A stretch of 64,000 nt of DNA. It comes from Bacillota bacterium (lineage in GTDB: Bacteria; Bacillota; SHA-98; Ch115; JABLXJ01). Position numbers and translations under genes: made by a program. How positions within the stretch are numbered: position 1 is the stretch's first letter; each line of letters opens with the position of its first letter. The stretch is from positions 1 through 64,000 of the forward strand of contig JABLXJ010000011.1 of assembly GCA_013178125.1 (NCBI GenBank). The letters run 5' to 3'. Shown here piece by piece: positions 24,793 to 34,082 of this stretch. The notes under the pieces were generated by a model. The model was not told the origin of the DNA, did no database searches, and worked only from the letters and a program-made list of their open reading frames with translations.

Positions 24793-26250
24793 ATGCCAAT
24801 AAGAGCGTTGAAGGGTGGACAGTTCAAGCCTCTATCCGACGGTGATATTCGCAGCATTCACTGGGCCGTTCTTGAAGTCCTTGAGGAAGTAGGGGTACGC
24901 GTGGAGTACCGACCTGCGCTCGAACTCTTCCGAGACCACGGATGTAACGTGGATTTTGAGGGGCGAATCGTCAAAATCCCCGAGCACATCCTGAGGAGGG
25001 CTCTTAGCACGGCGCCAAGTCGCTTCACTTTGTGCGGCAAGACCCCTGAATATGATGTTAGGGTGGATACAGATAGTGTCTATACGATAGGCGGTTCATC
25101 AGCTTTATACGTGCTCGATCTTGACGGTAGGCGCCGGGAGGCCACGCTTCAGGATCTGGCCGATCTGACGCGCCTTCAGGATGCGCTGGAGAATCTGCAT
25201 ATAATACATGCTATCGTTGATCCGCAAAATATCCAAAGGGAGGCCTTTGATAGAATACTCTTCTCTACTGTTGTACGGAATACCTATCGAAATTACTACT
25301 CTCAAGGGCAAGGAGGACAATCGGTCCGTGACCAGGTGGAACTCGCGTCTATAATCGTCGGTGGCACAGAGGAGGTTCGCAGGCGCCCGATTTTCACTAT
25401 GGTCACGTGCCTTATAAGTCCACTCGTTCAATCTCGCGAGCGGGTTGAAGAGATAATGGAGGCTGCCAAGTACGGGGTTCCCCTTTATATAGAGGTAGAT
25501 GCCCAGCAGGGAAGCACCACGCCTGTGACCATTGCGGGGACTCTGGTGGAAGAATGCGCAAATGTGCTGTGCGGGATCACTCTGGCCCAGCTTGTGAACC
25601 CGGGGACGCCATGCATTTTTGCTATCGCATCTGGCCTCATGGAGATGCAATCGGGAGGATACTGCGGGGCTGCGCCGGAGGTAGCCCTGCTGCATGCGGC
25701 TACGGCGCAAATGGCGCACTTCTATAACCTTCCCTTCCAGGGTGGCACGGGGATCGATGCTAAGCTTCCCGATGCCCAAGCTGGCTACGAGCGAGCTCTG
25801 CAGGTGTTGACGTGCGCTCTCGGCGGGGTGAATTTCATCCATCTATCGGTGGGGATGATGGACCAGATGCTCCTTGCGAGCTATGAACAATGCGTAATAG
25901 ATGATGAAATATTGGGGGCGGCGTTCAGGATCGTGCGGGGTATTGAGGTAAACAGCGAGACCATAGGCCTGGATGTCTTAAAACGCGTCGGCCCGGGCGG
26001 GCACTTCCTGGACCAGGAACATACAGTCAGGCACTTGCGACGGGAGGTCTGGATACCGCGGCTGACTAATCGTAACAGGTGGGAGATATGGGAGCAGCAG
26101 GGGGCGCGGGATATGCGTTCGGCTGCCAACGAGCGGGCCCGGCAGATCTTGCGTGATCACCATCCAAAACCCCTTACCCCGGAGCAGGAGAGGGAGCTTG
26201 ACCGGTGTCTTGAGGCTCAGATCAGGCGTCTCGTACAGCGCGCAGGGTGA
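24793..26250 (+). CDS. Non-pyrrolysine MttB-family corrinoid methyltransferase
   Basis: A 485-residue member of the trimethylamine methyltransferase (MttB) superfamily, seen in AVLEVLEEVGVRVEY at the N-terminus, GGSSALYVLDLDGRRREATLQDL, the central TIM-barrel strands and LDQEHTVRHLR near the end. The frame is uninterrupted, with no internal TAG, so it is not the pyrrolysine form. Characterised relatives (MtgB, MtpB, MtcB) remove a methyl group from glycine betaine, proline betaine or carnitine and load it onto a corrinoid protein. No corrinoid protein, activator or MtaA-like partner lies directly beside it. ATG 24793 follows AAGGAGGG. Confidence 0.88.
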   Translation: MPIRALKGGQFKPLSDGDIRSIHWAVLEVLEEVGVRVEYRPALELFRDHGCNVDFEGRIVKIPEHILRRALSTAPSRFTLCGKTPEYDVRVDTDSVYTIGGSSALYVLDLDGRRREATLQDLADLTRLQDALENLHIIHAIVDPQNIQREAFDRILFSTVVRNTYRNYYSQGQGGQSVRDQVELASIIVGGTEEVRRRPIFTMVTCLISPLVQSRERVEEIMEAAKYGVPLYIEVDAQQGSTTPVTIAGTLVEECANVLCGITLAQLVNPGTPCIFAIASGLMEMQSGGYCGAAPEVALLHAATAQMAHFYNLPFQGGTGIDAKLPDAQAGYERALQVLTCALGGVNFIHLSVGMMDQMLLASYEQCVIDDEILGAAFRIVRGIEVNSETIGLDVLKRVGPGGHFLDQEHTVRHLRREVWIPRLTNRNRWEIWEQQGARDMRSAANERARQILRDHHPKPLTPEQERELDRCLEAQIRRLVQRAG

Positions 26251-26460
26251 GAATTGCTTTGAGTGAGAGAGTAGTTTGATAAGAAAGCTTTGGTTGACCG
26301 GAACGCTATTAGATTACGAGGTAGACAAGCCTGGAAGGGGGGATGGGATTTACGTGACTGGAGACTAATGCAATGCTAATGCCAACTATTGGTGCTAACT
26401 GATGTCGTATCCATAACGGGTCATTTGAATGGCATGTCATTTGAAGGGAGGGTTTGGAAT

Positions 26461-27768
26461 ATGGTGTGCCAGAGGTTTAGAATATCGGTGAGGGCGTTTG
26501 TCGTTGTTGTGGTCGTTACGTTATCGCTTGTAGCATGGGCTGCTCAGGGTATACTTGGCGCCTCGAAGATTACCATAAGCTTTCACAGCTGGATGGCCGC
26601 TGAAAAAACCTCCGGCGGCGTGGGGGTGCTGGAGTATGCGGAGAAGCTCTATGAAAAAGAGCATCCCAACATAGATATCAACACGGTTCCCCTACCCTAT
26701 GAGGAAACGCTCAACCAGTTTACAGTTATGTCCGCAGCTGGAAATGCACCAGATATTACCTTGATTGATGTTGCCTGGCTTGCTCAGATCGCCGCTATGG
26801 GAAATGTAGAGACTCTCGATGAATACCTACCGAAGTCCATGGTAGATGACATGTTCCCTTCCACCCTGGCAGAGGGGCGTATCCGGGGAAAGCTCTATGC
26901 TCTTCCATGGAACCAGAACCCTAATTGCATGGTATACAATAAGACCCTGATGAAAAAGGCTGGTCTCGATCCCGAAACCGCACCGCGTACGATGGATGAG
27001 CTAGATAAAGCTATCGCTGCGATCGGCAACCTGGGACCAGATATTCAAGGTATTGCCCTTAACGGGACATTGGATGCATTCTCGGCGGATTACCTCCACC
27101 CGTGGTTGTGGAACTTTGGAGGGGAAGTGCTTGATACCAAGGGCAACGTAATTATCAACCAGGAGGGTGGGGTTAAGACCTTTAAGTGGTTGAAGAATCT
27201 TGTCGATAAGAAGTATATGAAGGCGGGCCTTGGCATCAGGGAGATCAGGGTGTTGTTTGCTCAGGAAAAGGTCGGTTTTATGTTGGAGGGGCCGTGGATA
27301 AAAGGCATCCTTGAGAATTTAAGTGAAAAAGGAACGGAATTCAATAAAGAATGGGCCATGGTGCCGATCCCAAAGGGTCCAGCGATCAAAGGCGAGTATG
27401 GTTATGCGAACCCAAGCTCTCATATGCTGGTGCTCTCAAAGGCGAGCAAGCATAAGAAAGAAGCATTTGATTATATGAAGTTCCTCGTTACGGATCCAAG
27501 GGTTACCAGGGACTACTTTGCAAATACGGGCCTAATGCCCATCCTGAAGTCTCAACTTATGTCATGGAGCGAATTCAAGTCCCCATTTGCGCAGGCTGCC
27601 CTTCTGCAAATGCAGTACACGCGCATCCCGAATGCGTGGGGTCCCAAGTGGCAGGGGCTCGGCACTGCAATTATGAAGGCCACGCAGAAGGTTCTCATGG
27701 AAAACGCCGATGTTATTACAACTTTGAATGCGCTTGCTAAAGAGCTCCAGCGCATGCTCAAGCAGTAG
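26461..27768 (+). CDS. Sugar-binding protein of importer cluster A
   Basis: A 435-residue solute-binding protein. Its long hydrophobic signal (FVVVVVVTLSLVAWAAQG, residues ~13-30) precedes ITISFHSWMAAEK, the first mature strand. No lipobox cysteine is present; cleavage is likely near ILGA|SK. APDITLIDVAWLAQIAAMG and ALPWNQNPNCMVYNK are typical of CUT1 binding proteins. ATG 26461 follows AAGGGAGGG; an open frame from 26389 adds residues before the signal peptide. It heads a cluster with two permeases and a URO-D-like protein. A GC-rich hairpin lies in the 115-base gap before the first permease. Confidence 0.91.
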   Translation: MVCQRFRISVRAFVVVVVVTLSLVAWAAQGILGASKITISFHSWMAAEKTSGGVGVLEYAEKLYEKEHPNIDINTVPLPYEETLNQFTVMSAAGNAPDITLIDVAWLAQIAAMGNVETLDEYLPKSMVDDMFPSTLAEGRIRGKLYALPWNQNPNCMVYNKTLMKKAGLDPETAPRTMDELDKAIAAIGNLGPDIQGIALNGTLDAFSADYLHPWLWNFGGEVLDTKGNVIINQEGGVKTFKWLKNLVDKKYMKAGLGIREIRVLFAQEKVGFMLEGPWIKGILENLSEKGTEFNKEWAMVPIPKGPAIKGEYGYANPSSHMLVLSKASKHKKEAFDYMKFLVTDPRVTRDYFANTGLMPILKSQLMSWSEFKSPFAQAALLQMQYTRIPNAWGPKWQGLGTAIMKATQKVLMENADVITTLNALAKELQRMLKQ

Positions 27769-27819
27769 CGCCGTAGGATACGGGATGAGCGGGATGGTCG
27801 TCTGAGGATATTTTGGGGT

Positions 27820-27852
27820 GGGGGTGCCCGGATGTCTGGGTGGGGTGCCCCC
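27820..27852 (+). promoter_or_regulatory. Intercistronic stem-loop after the binding-protein gene (cluster A)
   Basis: GGGGGTGCCC (27820-27829) pairs with GGGTGCCCCC (27843-27852) through ten pairs, two of them G-U, around a 13-base loop. No U run follows. It sits between the binding-protein and permease genes. Confidence 0.65.
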
Positions 27853-27883
27853 TTCCATCAGAATTTGGAAGGAGAGCTTTCCT

Positions 27884-28834
27884 ATGGGGGAGAATACTGT
27901 TATAGCCGCTGGCGAACAGAGAAGCCTCCGCGTAAGCGGGATGCACGTCTCCGTGCACGGACGAGAAAGGCGCTTTTTCACATCCCTGATATTGCCGGCA
28001 TTGGTCATAATGGCATTTACAATAGGCTTCCCCTTGGCGAGCGGAGTGCGCCTTGGTTTTTTTCGGTATTTTTTGACTGATATAACCGGCGAGAATCGCT
28101 TCATCGGCCTGGGGAACTTCGCGAACCTCTTAAGGGACCGGGCATTCTATGTTTCCTTCTACAGGACAGTTGAGTATGCTGCAGGGGTCGTAGTCTTATC
28201 TTTTATCATAGGTTTTGCGCTTGCCCTGCTCCTAAACCAGGATATACATATGAGAGGCGTTTTTCGGAGCCTATTTCTAGTGCCGTGGATTGTTCCATAC
28301 GTTGTGGTTTCCTTGCTCTTTATGTGGATCCTGAATGCCAATTACGGGGTATTCAATGTGATCTTATCTAACATTGGATTGATCAAGCATTTTCGCGGGT
28401 GGCTTATAGAGCCCCGCTTGGCAATGCCTTCGGTTATCTTGGCAACGGCGTGGAAGACCTATCCCTTCTTTATGTTGATGCTCCTGGCCGGGCTTCAGAC
28501 GGTCCCCGCGGAGCAGTATGAGGCAGCGACTATTGACGGGGCTGGCGTCATACAGCGTTTTCTCTATGTCACCTGGCCAAACCTGCGCGAGATTATAATG
28601 ATTGTAACGTTACTGGAATTCATATGGGAGTTTCAGAATTTTACACTTATCTGGGTGCTGACGAAAGGCGGGCCAATTGACGCCACCAATATATGGCCTG
28701 TGCACATTTACAAGACCGCGTTTAAGGAATTCAACATGGGATACGGGAGTGCCATGGGTGTCCTATGGCTCGTTTTCCTCCTGATTTTTAGCCTCGGCTA
28801 TATACGCGTAGTCGGGGGAAAGGAGGCGGAGTAG
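27884..28834 (+). CDS. CUT1 permease, MalF type (cluster A)
   Basis: A 316-residue permease. Helices begin near residue 31 (LILPALVIMAFTIGFPLASG), and the coupling loop YEAATIDGAG...VTWPNLREI lies about residues 206-230. The Gly of the EAA---G core is present. ATG 27884 follows AAGGAG by 10 bases; upstream codons from 27818 overlap the GC-rich hairpin and lack a site. It pairs with the MalG-type permease immediately downstream and needs an ATPase encoded elsewhere. Confidence 0.89.
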   Translation: MGENTVIAAGEQRSLRVSGMHVSVHGRERRFFTSLILPALVIMAFTIGFPLASGVRLGFFRYFLTDITGENRFIGLGNFANLLRDRAFYVSFYRTVEYAAGVVVLSFIIGFALALLLNQDIHMRGVFRSLFLVPWIVPYVVVSLLFMWILNANYGVFNVILSNIGLIKHFRGWLIEPRLAMPSVILATAWKTYPFFMLMLLAGLQTVPAEQYEAATIDGAGVIQRFLYVTWPNLREIIMIVTLLEFIWEFQNFTLIWVLTKGGPIDATNIWPVHIYKTAFKEFNMGYGSAMGVLWLVFLLIFSLGYIRVVGGKEAE

Positions 28835-29710
28835 ATGGCAGTTTGGATGCTTACTCTGGCTAGGCGAAAGCGGCTACTGGCCAAGGTGGGAACCTACGCT
28901 GCGCTGGTGGCAATGCTGGTTATAATCTATTTCCCTGTCTACTGGATGGTAATTACATCTATAAAGCACCATAATGTGTTATTTAAGCTCCCGCCAGAGT
29001 GGTTTCCCCGGAAGCCCACGCTCCTTCCCTATTATAACGTTATCGCCTCTGGGCAAGCTGAGGCGCTCAACTTTCTCGCGTACTTCCGGAATAGCATTAT
29101 AGTCAGCGCCTCAACGGTATTCTTAAGCATTATCCTAGCCACTATGGCCGGCTATGCATTCTCGCGTTTCCGGTATGCGGGAAGGAGGACGACGTTGACA
29201 GCGATCCTAATAACCCAAATGTTTCCCCTTCCTATGCTTCTTATATCGTTTTACATTATGTTTTGGCGCCTGCGGCTGTTAAATACTTATACAGGGCTAA
29301 TTATCTCTTATACAAGTTTCGCCCTGCCTTTTTGCATATGGATGTTGAAGGGTTTTTTTGATAAGATCCCAGGAGAACTTGAGGAAGCCGCCCTCATTGA
29401 CGGGTGTAGCCGGCTCCAGGCGTTATGCAAAGTCATCCTTCCGCTGGCCCTGCCCGGGGTACTGGCGGTGGGGGTATTCTCCTTTCTAGTTGCTTGGGAT
29501 GAGTTTATGTTTGCCCTGACTCTAATGTCCCAGGATAGCATGCGGACGATCCCACCTGGCGTAATCTTATCTTTTGTGGGAGAGTTTGACATAAGATGGG
29601 AAGACATGATGGCCGCATCGATAATTGTAACGGTTCCGGTGGTTGTAATATTTCTTGGGCTGCAGAAATATTTGATCCAGGGCCTGACTGCTGGAGCTGT
29701 TAAGGGCTAA
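28835..29710 (+). CDS. CUT1 permease, MalG type (cluster A)
   Basis: A 291-residue six-helix permease. The first helix (YAALVAMLVIIYFPVYWMVI) leads to the periplasmic loop KHHNVLFKLPPEWFP, and the EAA coupling loop LEEAALIDGCS...ILPLALPG lies near residues 182-210. The C-terminus ends in the usual LIQGLTAGAVKG. The start codon immediately follows the stop of the upstream permease, with AAGGAGG inside that gene, so the two are translationally coupled. Confidence 0.91.
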   Translation: MAVWMLTLARRKRLLAKVGTYAALVAMLVIIYFPVYWMVITSIKHHNVLFKLPPEWFPRKPTLLPYYNVIASGQAEALNFLAYFRNSIIVSASTVFLSIILATMAGYAFSRFRYAGRRTTLTAILITQMFPLPMLLISFYIMFWRLRLLNTYTGLIISYTSFALPFCIWMLKGFFDKIPGELEEAALIDGCSRLQALCKVILPLALPGVLAVGVFSFLVAWDEFMFALTLMSQDSMRTIPPGVILSFVGEFDIRWEDMMAASIIVTVPVVVIFLGLQKYLIQGLTAGAVKG

Positions 29711-29775
29711 TCTGGAGATTGTTGTTTTGGAGCCGCAGAGGACAAAGTATGTATGTATGAAAGGGCTGTATCCTT

Positions 29776-30951
29776 ATGAAATTGGATTTTGAGATAGATA
29801 CTTGTGAGGTTGAGCACCGTAAACAACAAATACGAGATGTATGGGCATATAGAAAAGTTGATCATATTCCAATAATGATGAGCATACGTGCTAATCCGTG
29901 GGGATATACAGTCACTGAACAAATGATAAACATGGAGAAGCAGCTAGAGGTGGCATTAGCCGGTGTTAAACTCAGTTGGGAGAGGATCCCGGATGATTAT
30001 ATCCCCGCAATGAGGCCTGATGTCGGTTGTATCGTCCTTGCCAGTGCCTTTGGGGCAGAGGTTATATATGGTGAACACCCCGATCAGACGCCTTACATCA
30101 AGGGGCCGGTCCTGGATGACGTTGAAGACGTGGATGATCTTGAGCTGCCCGATCCGACGGTAGATGGTCTGATGCCAGAGGGGCTGCGGCGGATAAAGTA
30201 TTTCGCAGAGGAGACTGACCACAGGATATATCTATCTCTCTTGGATATGGGCGGGCCGATGAATGCAGCCATGGACCTTCTGGGTTCTACTCGCTTCTTC
30301 ACAGCAATGTACGATTTCCCTGAGGCATTTCGGCGGCTTTTAGATTTACTCACTGAGACATTTATTCTATTTGCAGATGTCTCAATTGAGGCCGCAGGAG
30401 GAATTGACTTTATTACATGTACTGATTTCCCCGATATCTGGTCCCCTGAGGGTCATAAGGGTCACGTAAGCGATGATACATGCGCTGCCTATTCTCCGGA
30501 GTTTTTCCGGCGTTTTAGCATGCCTGTAAATAACAAAATCTTTGCAAAATACGGGGGAGGGATGTTACATAATTGTGGGCCAAATCCCGCGGCCGATGAT
30601 TACCTCTGGCATACTCCGAGGATATATGCGGTTGATCTCTCTTACCGTTGTTCAAGGGGCGACCTGACAAAGCTGAAATCTGCGTTTGCTCATGAAGGCG
30701 TTATCTATTTCGGGTTTGAAGGCCCTTTAGAAACGGCCCTTAATGACTATAAGCATGTGATGGAAGTAATGACTCCGGATGTAATAGTAATACCATGCGT
30801 GGAACTAAGTCCCGATGACGATGCGAATTATGCCTATAATGAGTTCCTTAAGATCTCCAGGGAATATGCTCTCAGGATGGACTGGTCGAAGAGGTCGTCC
30901 AACGGGAGGCGGCCAGAAAAGCCCAAATTTGAGGACGTCCGTGGACAATAG
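29776..30951 (+). CDS. URO-D/MtaA-superfamily protein, HxC...C type (cluster A)
   Basis: A 391-residue member of the uroporphyrinogen decarboxylase superfamily. It lacks the haem-enzyme N-terminal Arg-rich signature. It does carry His265-x-Cys267 (LHNCG) and Cys341 (IPCVEL), the zinc-thiolate pattern of MtaA/MtbA-type methyltransferases, which move methyl groups from corrinoids to thiols. The N-terminal part RDVWAYRKVDHIPI is longer than in the other paralogs. It is the last gene of importer cluster A and ends 47 bases before a terminator, so it belongs to the transport unit. The link to sugar metabolism is inferred from position. Confidence 0.83.
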   Translation: MKLDFEIDTCEVEHRKQQIRDVWAYRKVDHIPIMMSIRANPWGYTVTEQMINMEKQLEVALAGVKLSWERIPDDYIPAMRPDVGCIVLASAFGAEVIYGEHPDQTPYIKGPVLDDVEDVDDLELPDPTVDGLMPEGLRRIKYFAEETDHRIYLSLLDMGGPMNAAMDLLGSTRFFTAMYDFPEAFRRLLDLLTETFILFADVSIEAAGGIDFITCTDFPDIWSPEGHKGHVSDDTCAAYSPEFFRRFSMPVNNKIFAKYGGGMLHNCGPNPAADDYLWHTPRIYAVDLSYRCSRGDLTKLKSAFAHEGVIYFGFEGPLETALNDYKHVMEVMTPDVIVIPCVELSPDDDANYAYNEFLKISREYALRMDWSKRSSNGRRPEKPKFEDVRGQ

Positions 30952-30998
30952 AAGCGATTCCTTTGGGTCGATTCTGGAAATCCTCCATATGCTATAGC

Positions 30999-31035
30999 GA
31001 TTTACCAGCGGGACTGTCGCCAGGTAGATTTTTTT
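30999..31035 (+). terminator. Rho-independent terminator of cluster A
   Basis: A stem of ATTTACC plus GCG pairs with CGC plus GGTAGAT around a 7-base loop and is followed by seven Ts (31029-31035). Confidence 0.72.
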
Positions 31036-31048
31036 GTGTCGAAGCAGG

Positions 31049-31071
31049 AATTCGTTAGATTATGACGAATT
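31049..31071 (+). promoter_or_regulatory. Inverted repeat, possible ROK operator
   Basis: AATTCGT (31049-31055) and ACGAATT (31065-31071) are exact complements around a 9-base spacer, about 180 bases before the ROK regulator. Wide-spaced AT-rich inverted repeats of this kind are used by XylR/NagC-type regulators. Confidence 0.4.
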
Positions 31072-31253
31072 AATAAATCGAGTTTAATAAATAATTGGGC
31101 GCTATTATGAAACGGCATCTTCAATATATCTCAATGTTACTGTAAAAATGTAATAGTCTCGTTGCCGGCATCGGTCCGTTCGGGTGCCATTTGAGTATCG
31201 CCTACCTAAAGGAGCACGTTCGGAGCCCTGACCGGTCGGGAGGAGCATCAGTA

Positions 31254-32516
31254 GTGGATGGGATTCGGTCCGGGAGCAACATGAGCGATGTGAGAGGGGT
31301 AAACCGCTCAATAGTCTTTGAAGCGATCAGGAATCTCGGTCCAATTTCCAGGTCTGAGATCGCCGTGATGACGAAGTTGACACCGACTACCATAACCAAA
31401 ATAGTGAATGAGCTGTTGCGTGAGCGTCTAATTATGGAGAGCGGCAAGGAAGGGAATCCTGGCCCGGGGCGGAATCGTATTCTGCTCAGGCTGAACCCGA
31501 AAGCCGCCTATGTAGTAGGTGTGGGATTTGATCGAACGGGTATTACAACAGCCGTCACGGATCTCGATGCGCATGTTGTAAGTGGGCCAGAAGTCAGGAT
31601 CTCAGCAGGGAGGGAGGTCGTGTCCCCCCTTGACCTTATGGCCTCCATCAGAAATGCAATTCACCTATCGAAGGTAGATAGGCAGAAGATTATAGGGATT
31701 GGCGTGGCGGCGCCCGGGCCCCTTGATGTCGCCAGGGGGATTATAGAATCTCCCCCTAACCTCAAGGGTTGGACCGGTGTGAAACTGCGCGAGATGGTTG
31801 AGGATGAATTTGGCGTTCCCATGTATCTCGAAAACGACGCGAATGCGTGTGCCCTCGCGGAAAGATGGTTCGGATGTGCAACTAACGTCTCCAATTTTGT
31901 ATATATAAGGACAACATCAGGCATTGGCGGCGGTGTCTTCATAGGGGGTGAGCTTTACAGGGGCGAGACCGGGGGTGCCGGAGAAATCGGGCATATTACG
32001 ATAGATATCAACGGACCTCGATGTGAATGTGGAAATCGAGGATGTGTTGAGTTGTATGCCAGCACCTCCTTAATTATGAGAAGAGTAATAAATGCGATAC
32101 AGGGTGGGCAGACGACGCGTATAGCCGATTTTCTAGATACCCACTCGGAGTCTGGAGGCCTTAGCCTGGAGATGATAGGGAAAGCTGCACGCGAGGGTGA
32201 TGAGTTTGCAAAGCAGGTTATATCCGAAGTCGCCGGGGCCCTCGGTGTGGCGGCGGTTAATGCAGTTAATCTCTTTAATCCGGAGCTCGTAGTTTTCGGG
32301 GGTGAACTCTCTGATGCGTGGGATGATCTTCTGATTCGGCCAATTGCAGAAATAGTGAGAGACCGAGGATGGGGAGATTCTGCAAGAATTGTGAGAGTGG
32401 TTCGGGGCGCTCTGGGCAAAGAGGCGTTGATTATCGGGGCGGCGACCATGGCTATTCGGGAGCTAGTGAGGCGCCCGACGCTTGGAGTATCGAGGGCATT
32501 GGTCGCGGGGAGGTAA
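31254..32516 (+). CDS. ROK-family transcriptional regulator (cluster B)
   Basis: A ~420-residue NagC/XylR-type regulator. The N-terminal winged HTH (FEAIRNLGPISRSEIAVMTKL, in parts: FEAIRNLGPIS and LTPTTITKIVNELL) precedes the ROK kinase-like domain: ENDANACALAERWFG, then GETGGAGEIGHITI and the zinc motif CECGNRGCVE. GTG 31254 has GGGAGGAG eight bases upstream; TTG 31191 and ATG 31281 are alternatives. It probably senses the sugar brought in by the importer that follows. Confidence 0.9.
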   Translation: MDGIRSGSNMSDVRGVNRSIVFEAIRNLGPISRSEIAVMTKLTPTTITKIVNELLRERLIMESGKEGNPGPGRNRILLRLNPKAAYVVGVGFDRTGITTAVTDLDAHVVSGPEVRISAGREVVSPLDLMASIRNAIHLSKVDRQKIIGIGVAAPGPLDVARGIIESPPNLKGWTGVKLREMVEDEFGVPMYLENDANACALAERWFGCATNVSNFVYIRTTSGIGGGVFIGGELYRGETGGAGEIGHITIDINGPRCECGNRGCVELYASTSLIMRRVINAIQGGQTTRIADFLDTHSESGGLSLEMIGKAAREGDEFAKQVISEVAGALGVAAVNAVNLFNPELVVFGGELSDAWDDLLIRPIAEIVRDRGWGDSARIVRVVRGALGKEALIIGAATMAIRELVRRPTLGVSRALVAGR

Positions 32517-32661
32517 GGAGAGCCTATAGTCACAATTCCTATTGCGTCACCAAGTGTTGGTCTGACTAGGTAGATATGGGGGTGATTGAAGGGGAAAGAC
32601 GGAGGTATAGATGCACAGCGAAAAGTCTGGGGGTTTCGTAGGTGTATACGTGAGAGAGTAC

Positions 32662-32682
32662 AAAGGTTTTCCGAAAACTTTT
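32662..32682 (+). promoter_or_regulatory. Imperfect inverted repeat just upstream of the cluster B binding protein
   Basis: AAAGGTTTT (32662-32670) and AAAACTTTT (32674-32682) pair at eight of nine positions around a CCG centre. It ends 27 bases before the start codon of the binding protein, a likely place for a ROK or other regulator to bind. Confidence 0.4.
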
Positions 32683-32709
32683 ATTAAATGAAGTGGAGGA
32701 GGAATTCTG

Positions 32710-33996
32710 ATGACAAAGGCTCAGAAAGTTATAATTTTAATATCGACTCTGATCCTTGTTTTTTCCACGGCTGCCTTTGCAGCATCGGCTATAACGATTG
32801 AGATATGGCGACCAGCAGGGGCTGCGGTTCCTGCTGAAAGGGCTGGAAGGTGGTGGGACGACGACGGGGAGATACTTAAGAAATTCCAAGAGACCCATCC
32901 TAATATCAAGGTTAAGATCGAAGATATTCCATTTGAGCAATTTGATAACAAGGAGCTCACGGCCCTGAGGGCTGGCATCGCACCCGATGTGGTCTTCGTT
33001 AACCATGTAACTGTTGGGGCCGCTGTGGGCACGGGAGGGCTAGAACAACTCGACGATTTCATTGCCAAATCTAAGGTCATAAAATCAGAAGACTTCATCC
33101 CAGGCCTCTGGAAGATAGGGAATATAAGAGGTAAGCAATATACGATTCCCTGGGATACTGATACGCGTATTCTATGGTACAATAAAAAGATTCTAAAGGA
33201 CGTAGGAGTCGCCCAGCCACCGCGTACTTGGGACGAGTGGCTTAATGTCCTAAACAAGATCAAGACTCTCAACAAGAGGAATATTTTTGGGTATGGTTTC
33301 TTTGGGGCAAGTTACTGGGGTGTACTTTACCAGGATGTAGGACCCTATCTAGTTATGAAAGATACTTCGTTCTTGACCCCTGATGGTGCCAACTCCGCTG
33401 CGTTAAGCCCCAAGACTATCGATGCATTTGAATTTGCTGTAAAATTAGCCAAATTCGCGCCTGAGGCGGCTGTAACATACACTGATAGTGATCTAGACAA
33501 TATCTTTGCTCAGGGCAAGCAAGCCTTTTACGTATGGGGGATGTGGTATAAGGACACGCTACGCGGCCTTAGACCCGACTGGAAGCTCGATGTCGATTAT
33601 GGTATCTCGCTTCTTCCTGGGCCGGAGCCAGGAAAGACGGGATCGTCAAACGGGGGCTGGCACCTCGCTATCCCCAAAGCTGCAAAGCATAAAAAAGAAG
33701 CCTGGGCCTTCCTAGAATTTCTGTACCAGCCCGATATAATGGCTCTTGGAACAAGATTCCACATTCCGACACGCATTTCAGTGATGGACTATCCTTATTT
33801 CAAAGGCGATCCATTCGTTGAGCTTTCACTCCAGCAGGCCAAATTTGGGCGTCCACCTGTCCCGTGTGTGGCTCAGTTGCCGGAAATTGCTCAGATCGTT
33901 CAACGGCAGTACTTACGCGCTGTAAGGGGTGAGATTACATCAGAGGCTGCACTTAAAGAAATTGACCGCAGGATAATTGATGCTCTCAAGAAATAA
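32710..33996 (+). CDS. Sugar-binding protein of importer cluster B
   Basis: A 428-residue family 1 binding protein. A classical signal peptide (VIILISTLILVFSTAAFA|A, residues ~8-26) has an Ala-x-Ala cleavage site and no lipobox. The mature start ITIEIWRPAG and the motif YTIPWDTDTRILWYNKK are typical. ATG 32710 has GGAGGAGG upstream. It is followed by a hairpin, two permeases, two URO-D-like genes and a GH38 mannosidase. The latter suggests a mannose-containing glycoside as ligand, which is inference. Confidence 0.91.
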   Translation: MTKAQKVIILISTLILVFSTAAFAASAITIEIWRPAGAAVPAERAGRWWDDDGEILKKFQETHPNIKVKIEDIPFEQFDNKELTALRAGIAPDVVFVNHVTVGAAVGTGGLEQLDDFIAKSKVIKSEDFIPGLWKIGNIRGKQYTIPWDTDTRILWYNKKILKDVGVAQPPRTWDEWLNVLNKIKTLNKRNIFGYGFFGASYWGVLYQDVGPYLVMKDTSFLTPDGANSAALSPKTIDAFEFAVKLAKFAPEAAVTYTDSDLDNIFAQGKQAFYVWGMWYKDTLRGLRPDWKLDVDYGISLLPGPEPGKTGSSNGGWHLAIPKAAKHKKEAWAFLEFLYQPDIMALGTRFHIPTRISVMDYPYFKGDPFVELSLQQAKFGRPPVPCVAQLPEIAQIVQRQYLRAVRGEITSEAALKEIDRRIIDALKK

Positions 33997-34010
33997 TCCA
34001 GTGTTTTTAC

Positions 34011-34037
34011 GGGGCGGTGCCTCCTAGATGCCGCCCC
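34011..34037 (+). promoter_or_regulatory. Intercistronic stem-loop after the binding-protein gene (cluster B)
   Basis: GGGGCGG (34011-34017) pairs exactly with CCGCCCC (34031-34037). The sequence after it is CT-rich but lacks a T run, so transcription can continue into the permease genes. Confidence 0.65.
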
Positions 34038-34082
34038 TCTTCCCTCGCGTAAAATAAACGAAAAGAATCTGGAGGTGTACCG

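Larger units (their letters stand above)
30952..31253 (+). other. 302-base intergenic stretch between clusters A and B
   Basis: It holds the terminator of cluster A and a 7-bp inverted repeat that may be the operator for the ROK gene. The remainder is AT-rich and probably contains the promoter of cluster B, but no convincing -35/-10 pair could be chosen. Confidence 0.6.

Noticed and set aside
24793-26250. Pyrrolysine-containing trimethylamine methyltransferase
   Set aside because: There is no in-frame TAG; the gene reads through to a TGA stop.
29776-30951. Haem-pathway uroporphyrinogen decarboxylase (HemE)
   Set aside because: The HemE N-terminal Arg signature is absent, an HxC...C pattern is present, and no haem gene is nearby; the same holds for the five paralogs.
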